Below, piece after piece: positions 1 through 4,989 of a stretch of 9,669 bases of DNA. Numbering within the stretch: the stretch's first letter is position 1; each line of letters opens with the position of its first letter. Source of the DNA: JACJWR01 sp044326505 (GTDB lineage Bacteria > Actinomycetota > Actinomycetes > S36-B12 > UBA10799); the NCBI GenBank assembly GCA_044326505.1, contig JBIRBF010000102.1:1-9669 (forward strand), in the 5' to 3' direction. The position numbers were made by a program, and so were the translations under genes. The notes beneath the pieces were generated by a model that was not told the DNA's origin, did no database searches, and saw only the letters and a list, made by a program, of their open reading frames with translations.

Positions 1-176
1 CCGGCCGGCCCGAGGCGCCGATCTATGCGGTGCCGGTGATGTACGCGCAGGGTCTGTTGCCCGAGCTGGCCGCGAGCCGTGCCACTGCGCTGGGCCTCGT
101 GCCGACACCGGTGATCGGCGACCGCCCCGAATGCTCGCAGGCTCTGGCGGAGTGGATTGCCGAGCCGTCGTTCTGA
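1..176 (+). CDS. C-terminal fragment of an unidentified protein
   Basis: An open frame enters from the left edge and ends at TGA 174-176, giving 57 residues ending in AEWIAEPSF. The start lies outside the window. Codon usage (G/C in third positions) and continuity to a stop next to a convergent gene support a real gene. I do not recognise it with confidence. The pattern of a hydrophobic strand (IYAVPVMYAQG), then a helix (LPELAASRATALGL), then a PVIGDRPECSQALAEWI tail is loosely like the C-termini of CbiX or ferrochelatase-type chelatases. That is a weak resemblance, not an assignment. It converges on the lpqI-type gene, with only 10 bases between the two stop codons. Confidence 0.6.
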   Translation, partial: GRPEAPIYAVPVMYAQGLLPELAASRATALGLVPTPVIGDRPECSQALAEWIAEPSF

Positions 177-177
177 G

Positions 178-201
178 TGCGCGACCTCAGCCGGTCGCGC
201 A
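178..201. terminator. Bidirectional GC-rich hairpin between convergent genes
   Basis: TGCGCGACC (178-186) and GGTCGCGCA (193-201) form a perfect 9-bp stem with a 6-base loop, TCAGCC. The loop contains the stop codon of the minus-strand lpqI-type gene, and the stem starts two bases after the plus-strand stop. Neither side has a T-tract, so this is a hairpin-only terminator of the kind often proposed for actinobacteria. The function is inferred from its position between convergent gene ends. Confidence 0.5.
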
Positions 202-1374
202 CGGCGTGAGCGGCATCACGCGCAGCGCCGAGTTGATCAGCTGCTGTCGGTAGCCCGGGTTGGAGTCCGCCCAGGTCGCCAGTGACTCCACCGAGCCGGG
301 GTAGCCCGCCGAGTCCGTGATGAGGGCCAGATCGGCGCCCGCGTGGATGGCGCTCACGACCGCCTCCGAGACCGGCAGCCGATCGGTGATCGCCTTCATG
401 GCGGCGAGGTCGTCGGTGATCACCGGACCCGTGAAGCCGGTGGTGTCGCGCAAAGCCCTGTAGGCCTGTGGATCCACCGAGGTCGGGCTCTCGGGATCGG
501 TGGACAGCCCGGGCACGACCAGGTGGCCCATCATCACCATCGCCGGTCCGGAGCCCTTGAGCACCTCGGTGTACACCGGCACGTCGCGGTTCTTGAGCAC
601 GTCCCACGCATCTGTGACGACCAGGCCCTTGTGCGAGTCGCCGCGAGCCGAGCCGTGGCCCGGGAAGTGCTTGAGGACCGGGATCACACCACCGTCGTGC
701 AGGCCCTGCGCCCAAGCCGTGGCGTACGTCGCGACCGTCGTGGGGTCCGAGCCGAACGAGCGGTCGCCGACGATGGGGCTGCCCAAGTCGAGGTCGAGCA
801 CGGGTGCGAAGTCGACGGTGATGCCGTAGTGGCGCATGGCGCCGCCGCGCTCGTTCGCCAGTTGCCGCACCTGCTCCGGGGACATGGTCATGGCCTGCGC
901 ACGGGCTGAGGGGGCAACGCCGATGAGGCCCGCGAGGTCCATCACCTGCCCGCCCTCGTAGTCCACGGCGATGAAGGGCCGGGGGCTCTCCGGGAGCCGG
1001 TCGGCGAAGTCGCCGCGGGCGAACCCGGCCGAGCCGTGGGGGATGAAAGCCCCGGACGTGCCTGCGCCCAGCCATGAGGGCCACCCGCCGTTGCCGTCGA
1101 AGCCCGGAACGACGGCGAATTGCGCGAGTTGCAGGTTGGACCACGCGGACGGATCCGGGCAGCCCGCGGGCAGCGGCGGCGGTGCGGGCGCCACGGCGGG
1201 GCCGGCGGCAGGTTGGGTTTGTTGGGCGGCGGCGTTGACGGGTGGAGCCGGAGTCTGGGCGGGTTCCTGTTCCCCGCCCTCGGTCGTCCCACACGCACCC
1301 AGGGCGGCCGCGATGGTGATCGCTACTGCGACAGCGCCGGATGCGCGGACGCTGGATCTGTGGGTGTGGGTCAC
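187..1374 (-). CDS. lpqI: Lipoprotein beta-N-acetylglucosaminidase, GH3 (LpqI/NagZ type)
   Basis: This glycoside hydrolase family 3 enzyme is expected to release GlcNAc from muropeptides or peptidoglycan fragments outside the membrane, as in cell-wall recycling. The frame is open from GTG 1389, but I prefer GTG 1374 (395 aa), because a GATAAT -10 box lies 6 bases upstream and suggests a leaderless message. From that start the order is: an n-region HTHRSSVR; a hydrophobic segment; lipobox LGAC with Cys28 as the lipidation site; a Pro/Ala/Gln-rich tether to about residue 70; then the GH3 barrel. NagZ signatures are visible: GDRSFGSDP; KHFPGHG (235-241) followed by the catalytic-loop DSH (246-248); VMMGHLVVPGL; and VITDD (nucleophile Asp321). 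The usual DxEGGRV reads DYEGGQV, with Arg replaced by Gln, which may alter sugar contacts. The enzyme has one GH3 domain, the usual NagZ length plus tether. It is monocistronic by layout. The family assignment is firm; the physiological substrate is inferred. Confidence 0.9.
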   Translation of the reverse strand: MTHTHRSSVRASGAVAVAITIAAALGACGTTEGGEQEPAQTPAPPVNAAAQQTQPAAGPAVAPAPPPLPAGCPDPSAWSNLQLAQFAVVPGFDGNGGWPSWLGAGTSGAFIPHGSAGFARGDFADRLPESPRPFIAVDYEGGQVMDLAGLIGVAPSARAQAMTMSPEQVRQLANERGGAMRHYGITVDFAPVLDLDLGSPIVGDRSFGSDPTTVATYATAWAQGLHDGGVIPVLKHFPGHGSARGDSHKGLVVTDAWDVLKNRDVPVYTEVLKGSGPAMVMMGHLVVPGLSTDPESPTSVDPQAYRALRDTTGFTGPVITDDLAAMKAITDRLPVSEAVVSAIHAGADLALITDSAGYPGSVESLATWADSNPGYRQQLINSALRVMPLTPCATG

Positions 1375-1380
1375 TCGGCC

Positions 1381-1414
1381 ATTATCCACCGTAGCGGGGG
1401 TTCACCCCCGCTAC
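1381..1414 (-). promoter_or_regulatory. lpqI leaderless promoter with 24-bp palindrome (possible operator or trk terminator)
   Basis: Read on the minus strand, GATAAT (1386-1381) sits 6 bases before GTG 1374, so transcription would start at or very close to the start codon. Just upstream, 1391-1414 is a perfect palindrome: arm GTAGCGGGGGT, centre TC, arm ACCCCCGCTAC. It covers roughly -17 to -40 relative to the start codon, where a repressor dimer could block polymerase. It also lies 47 bases downstream of the trkA-like stop. As RNA it could form a 10-bp stem with a 4-base loop, so it may end the trk transcript, although no T-tract follows. I see no recognisable -35 box. Confidence 0.5.
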
Positions 1415-1460
1415 GACCTACCCGGGAATGTGAGTATTCGCACTTGCGCCGGTGGCCCGC

Positions 1461-1988
1461 CTATGGCGATGCGGGCTTGGCGATCTGCCCCGCGAGTTGC
1501 TGGCCGATCTCGGCCTCCGGCTGGATCACGTTGGCGAGCCCGAGCTGCCGAAGGATCCGGGCGTGGTCGTCGCTGACCGCCTTCGCCCACACCTCGGGCA
1601 CGCCGAAGTCGATCAGGTGCGACACGGTGAGCACGCTGGCTGACAGGTTGGCGCCGATCCCGACGACGACCTTGTCGAACTCCGGCACGGCGAGCTGTTG
1701 GAGCGCCTCCGTGCTCGTGGAGTCCGCCTGTGCGGCGAAGGTGAGGTGGTCGGCGAGCGAATCGACGATGGTGATGTCGGAGTCGATACCCAGGACCTCC
1801 ACGCCTGCATCCATGAGTCCGAGCGCCACAGCAGAACCGAATCGGCCGAGTCCGATGACTGCGACCGCGTCGCCCGCCGCGATCCGGGCCGGAATCCGGT
1901 GGGCCAGCCCGCTGGACTGCTTCGCCTGGGACTTTGACGGGGCCTTTGCTTGGGCCGCACTTTCGGGGGCGGGTGCACTGTCAGCCAA
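1461..1988 (-). CDS. TrkA/KtrA-type potassium uptake NAD-binding subunit (RCK_N only)
   Basis: This is a cytosolic regulatory subunit of a Trk/Ktr potassium transporter, 175 aa. Residues 1-40 are an Ala/Ser/Lys/Gln-rich, probably disordered extension. The Rossmann RCK_N domain follows from 41: AVIGLGRFG carries the GxGxxG nucleotide-binding loop (46-51), and Asp69 sits at the end of the second strand, where it would bind the ribose of NAD(H) or a nucleotide. KAVSDDHARILRQLG and VIQPE (154-158) are typical of the end of the domain. The protein stops about 17 residues later, so the RCK_C (TrkA_C) ligand-binding domain found in KtrA (about 220 aa) is absent. I saw no remnant of it downstream. 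The TTG start at 1988 is supported by AGAGAGG seven bases upstream and by the 8-base overlap with the trkH-like stop, which indicates translational coupling. It is the second gene of a two-gene operon. Confidence 0.88.
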   Translation of the reverse strand: MADSAPAPESAAQAKAPSKSQAKQSSGLAHRIPARIAAGDAVAVIGLGRFGSAVALGLMDAGVEVLGIDSDITIVDSLADHLTFAAQADSTSTEALQQLAVPEFDKVVVGIGANLSASVLTVSHLIDFGVPEVWAKAVSDDHARILRQLGLANVIQPEAEIGQQLAGQIAKPASP

Positions 1989-3396
1989 TGAAGGGCCTCT
2001 CTTCTGGGAGCGTGTAGAGGGTGGTTCGGGAGTTCAGCGCCAGCGCCGCCGCGAACGTCACCGGACCGAGGCGGCCGATGAACATCAGCAGCATCTCGAG
2101 CAGCTGCGCTGGAGCACTGAGCTCCGGCGTGATCCCCGTGGTCAGCCCGACCGTGCCGAGTGCGGACACGACCTCGGTCACGACCGCGGAATCCTCGAAG
2201 GGAGTGATCGCCATCATCACCGCGATGCTGACCAGGGTGATGGCTGTGAAGGCTGCGGCCACGGCCACTGCCGCGCGCTGGGATGCCGCTGGGATCGCCC
2301 GGTCGTAGATGTGGGTGACGCGGTTTCCGCGGATCTCGGTGATGGCGATCGCGCCGATGACTGCGACCGTGCTGATCTTCAGGCCGCCGCTCGTGCCCGC
2401 CGGGCCGGCGCCGATGAACATGAGGACGTCGGTGATGAACCAGGACTCGTCGCGCAGCTCGCCGATGTTCAGCGAGTTGAAGCCGCCGGTGCGCGGGAAC
2501 ACGCTCAGACCGATGCCGCCCAGGATCTTCGACGGGAGGGACAGCGGTTTGAGCGTCGCTGGGTTGCCCCACTCGCTCAGCGTCAGAGTGACGAAACCGC
2601 CGAGCAAGAGGACCAGCGAGCCGACGATCATGATCCGGGTGTGCACGGTCCAGCGGCGGGCGTTGGGCGGCGCTACCCGGGCCGGGCGCCTGAGCAGTCG
2701 GCGCACACGGTTGAGCAGCAGCGACCGGTGGAACCAGAGCTCGATGAGCACTGGGAGGCCCAAGCCGCCGATGATGATCGCCAGGCAGATCGGCATGATG
2801 ATCCACCAGTCGCCCTCGAAGCCGACCAGGTTGTTGCTAAACAGCGCGTAGCCCAGGTTGTTGAATGCCGACGCCGAATGGAAGAGGCCGAACCAGGCGG
2901 CCTTCAACGGGTCGAAGTCGTAGTGCCACCAGAACCGGCCGAACAGCGCCGCGGCCACCGCCAGTTGGACCACCAGCGCCACCCGGACGACGGTGATGAC
3001 CACGTTCCGCACGCTGCCCGGCATGTAGCCGCCGGCCTCTGCGCCCGTGGTCACGCGCTGGCGCAGCCCGAGCCGATGCGAAAGGCGCACCAGGACGAGT
3101 GACGTCAAGGTCATGACGCCCAGGCCGCCGATCTCACACAGCACGAAGATCACGGCGTGGCCGAAGCCGGACCAGTAGGTCGCCGTGTCGACTGTGGACA
3201 GGCCTGTCACGGACACCACCGACGTCGCGGTAAAGGCCGCCTCCAGCAGGCCCGCCCCGCCCTGGCCGGCGCGGGCGATGGGCAATAGCAGCGCCGCGGT
3301 TCCGAGGGTCAGCACGGCGAGGTAGGCCGCGAAGATCATCCCCGCCGGTCGCAGCCACCAATGCTCGCCGCGGGCCGGTGCGACCCCGGCGCTCAT
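1981..3396 (-). CDS. TrkH/KtrB-type potassium transporter, membrane subunit
   Basis: This is an integral membrane K+ uptake protein, 471 aa, close to the length of KtrB proteins. The four pore-loop repeats are all visible with their filter glycines: SVTG (62-65), SAFNNLG (176-182), FPRTGGF (300-306) and ALGTVGLTTG (412-421). The intramembrane gating loop between repeats 3 and 4 reads GAGPAGTSGGLK (329-340), matching the family's GASPGSTGGGIK. Hydrophobic helices alternate throughout (for example 17-40, 200-221, 254-273, 380-398). All elements needed for selectivity are intact, so it should be functional. It overlaps the TrkA-like regulatory gene downstream by 8 bases, and the two would form one K+ uptake complex, K+ being driven by the membrane potential, possibly Na+- or H+-coupled. 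The ATG at 3396 has only a weak Shine-Dalgarno sequence. A TrkG/TrkH assignment is possible, but the length and single-RCK partner favour a Ktr-like system. Confidence 0.93.
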   Translation of the reverse strand: MSAGVAPARGEHWWLRPAGMIFAAYLAVLTLGTAALLLPIARAGQGGAGLLEAAFTATSVVSVTGLSTVDTATYWSGFGHAVIFVLCEIGGLGVMTLTSLVLVRLSHRLGLRQRVTTGAEAGGYMPGSVRNVVITVVRVALVVQLAVAAALFGRFWWHYDFDPLKAAWFGLFHSASAFNNLGYALFSNNLVGFEGDWWIIMPICLAIIIGGLGLPVLIELWFHRSLLLNRVRRLLRRPARVAPPNARRWTVHTRIMIVGSLVLLLGGFVTLTLSEWGNPATLKPLSLPSKILGGIGLSVFPRTGGFNSLNIGELRDESWFITDVLMFIGAGPAGTSGGLKISTVAVIGAIAITEIRGNRVTHIYDRAIPAASQRAAVAVAAAFTAITLVSIAVMMAITPFEDSAVVTEVVSALGTVGLTTGITPELSAPAQLLEMLLMFIGRLGPVTFAAALALNSRTTLYTLPEERPFIG

Positions 3397-3503
3397 GCGC
3401 GGCTCGCGAAGGTGCGCGGCAGGGGGTCCACTCCCGACACGCTAGGGCACGGAGCGCCCGGTCGTAGAGTTGGTGCGCAGGAGTCGTTGAGGGAGGTCGC
3501 CGG
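3397..3503. promoter_or_regulatory. Divergent intergenic region between trkH-like gene and glycosyltransferase
   Basis: This 107-base gap must hold promoters for both divergent genes. Weak -10 candidates of TANNNT form are TAGAGT (3465-3470, plus strand, toward the glycosyltransferase) and TAGCGT (3444-3439, minus strand, toward trkH). Neither has a convincing -35 partner. GGGAGG (3491-3496) is the ribosome binding site for the plus-strand gene. Confidence 0.3.
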
Positions 3504-4859
3504 ATGGTCGCGGAGGTGGCTTCGGCGCAGGGGGACTCGGCGCGGCCGCGCCGCTTCCTGCTCGCCGCCCAACCGTCGGTGGGGCACACCCAGGCTCTGC
3601 GGGCCATCGGCCGGGAACTGCTCGCGCGCGGGCATCGGGTGGTGTTCGCGATCTCGGCTGGTCGGTCGCTGCCGGAGTGGCTGCCGCAGCCGGAGGAGGT
3701 GCGCACCGTCGGCCGGGTGTCGGATGCCGTGCGCGACGACGGCTTCACGGTGCTCGACCTGCCGACCGGCCCCACGCGGCTGGTGCGCGGGCTGCGCATC
3801 GCGGGACGGCGGGGCTCGGACGAAACGCTCGCGGCCGTGGACTTCTTCACGTCGGGGGCCTTGCCGGATGCTCGTGTGCTGCTGCGGGCGATGGCGGGCC
3901 AGTCCGCCGACGTAGTGGTGGCGGACTTCACGCTCCTCGGGGCCTGGCTTGCGGCCGAGCGGGCCGACATCGACTTCGCGGCGGTGTTCCACAGCGGCCT
4001 GCCGTTCCCGGCTCCCGAGCTGCCGCCCGCAGCGGTGGTGCTGGGGGAGTCATCCGACACCGCTGAGGCCAATGCCGCAGCTGCGACGGCGATGGTCGAC
4101 GAGCGGTTGGCCGTGGCGCGGGCCAAGCTCGGGCTCGCACCGGTAGCGCCGGGGTTGATCACCCGGCCGTTCGCGCGGGGCCTGAACGTTCTGACGACCT
4201 TCGAGCAGTTCGAGCCGCCGCGGCCTGAACTGGAGGAGTCGGCCCAGGGGCCGATCCTGTGGTCGGGGCCATGCTTGGGTCAGCGTTCGGAAGGGGCCGA
4301 GGGATTCCCGTGGGGTCAGATGGGCGACCCGTCGACCCGGTTGAACGATTGGGTCTTCATCTCGCTCGGGACGGTGTTCAACGGTCAGCCGGAGGTGTAC
4401 CGGGTATTGATCGAGGGTGCCCACCGGCTCGGCCTGCGGGTGGTGGTGGCGGCCGGTGCGTCGCTGCGCGCGGCCAGGGCGCTGGCCGATGAGCGCGACA
4501 TCGTCGTGCGCTTCGCGCCGCAAGTCGAGCTGTTGCGGTGGGTGCCGGTGATGATCACGCACGGCGGGAACAACTCGATGAACGAGGCGCTCAAGGCCGG
4601 AGTGCCGATGGTCACGGTGCCCTTCGGCGCCGAGCAGATGGCGAACGCGCGCCGGGCGGAACTGGTGGGAGTCGGCCGGACGCTGGCGTTGGCCGACCTG
4701 ACCCCCGAGCACGTCTCCGATGCCCTCTTCGCCCTGTTGCAGCCAGGGGTCCGGATGCGCGCCCAGATGGTGGCTCGGACGGTGCCTCAGGTCGATGGTG
4801 CCGTCGTGGTGGCTGACGCCCTGGAGAGACTCGCCGCGGGCGCCCCGCCGGCCGGCTGA
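3504..4859 (+). CDS. GT1-family (UGT/MGT-like) glycosyltransferase
   Basis: This is a GT-B fold glycosyltransferase of family 1, expected to move a sugar from a nucleotide sugar to a lipid, natural product or other small acceptor in the cytoplasm. It has 451 aa, normal for the family. The N-terminal acceptor domain has PSVGHTQALRAIGRELLARGH (24-44), with His28 as the likely catalytic base. The linker is near residue 250. The C-terminal donor domain shows FISLGT (285-290), FAPQVELL (337-344), the nucleotide-sugar signature ITHGGNNSMNEALKAGVPMV (351-370) and PFGAEQMANARRAE (373-386). The final GAEQ occupies the sugar-contacting D/E-Q position. ATG 3504 is supported by GGGAGG with 7-base spacing. 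It stands alone, divergent from trkH and convergent with the chitinase, so context does not reveal donor or acceptor. No signal peptide is seen. The family is sure; the substrate is unknown. Confidence 0.92.
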   Translation: MVAEVASAQGDSARPRRFLLAAQPSVGHTQALRAIGRELLARGHRVVFAISAGRSLPEWLPQPEEVRTVGRVSDAVRDDGFTVLDLPTGPTRLVRGLRIAGRRGSDETLAAVDFFTSGALPDARVLLRAMAGQSADVVVADFTLLGAWLAAERADIDFAAVFHSGLPFPAPELPPAAVVLGESSDTAEANAAAATAMVDERLAVARAKLGLAPVAPGLITRPFARGLNVLTTFEQFEPPRPELEESAQGPILWSGPCLGQRSEGAEGFPWGQMGDPSTRLNDWVFISLGTVFNGQPEVYRVLIEGAHRLGLRVVVAAGASLRAARALADERDIVVRFAPQVELLRWVPVMITHGGNNSMNEALKAGVPMVTVPFGAEQMANARRAELVGVGRTLALADLTPEHVSDALFALLQPGVRMRAQMVARTVPQVDGAVVVADALERLAAGAPPAG

Positions 4860-4871
4860 GCAGTCGGACGG

Positions 4872-4892
4872 CCCCTCCCTCCCTCCCTCCCC
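4872..4892 (-). other. G-quadruplex motif (single-base loops)
   Basis: The plus strand reads five C-runs (4,3,3,3,4) separated by single T's. The minus strand is therefore five G-runs separated by single A's, an unusually ideal G-quadruplex sequence. It starts 12 bases after the glycosyltransferase stop. In the chitinase transcript it would lie about 100 bases after the stop, as an RNA quadruplex. It may pause or terminate polymerase between the converging genes; this role is inferred. Confidence 0.6.
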
Positions 4893-4896
4893 GCGT

Positions 4897-4958
4897 TGGC
4901 GCCAGTTGGCTGCGTGTGCGCCGTGTACACGTGGCGCGAGCCTCGCGAAGTGGCGCGA
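4897..4958. repeat. Cluster of short palindromes and a direct repeat in the convergent gap
   Basis: Between the glycosyltransferase and chitinase stop codons lie TGGCGCCA (4897-4904), the 10-bp palindrome CGTGTACACG (4922-4931), and CGCGAG-C-CTCGCG (4935-4947). The 9-mer GTGGCGCGA also occurs twice, at 4931-4939 and 4950-4958. None has a T-tract. The GC-rich inverted repeat could help terminate the chitinase transcript, which arrives from the right. No other gene is seen in the gap 4860-4989. Confidence 0.4.
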
Positions 4959-4989
4959 ACGGAGGGGGCGAGGGTGGACCCGGGTCGCA

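Noticed and set aside
23..1294. 423-residue minus-strand open frame
   Set aside because: It overlaps the GH3 gene in another frame and is Arg/Pro/Gly-rich with no motif; the GH3 frame has all catalytic signatures.
1120..3102. 660-residue plus-strand open frame
   Set aside because: It lies antisense to the lpqI start and the trk operon. Its protein is Arg/His/Asp-rich without any domain, as expected of the complementary frame of GC-rich genes.
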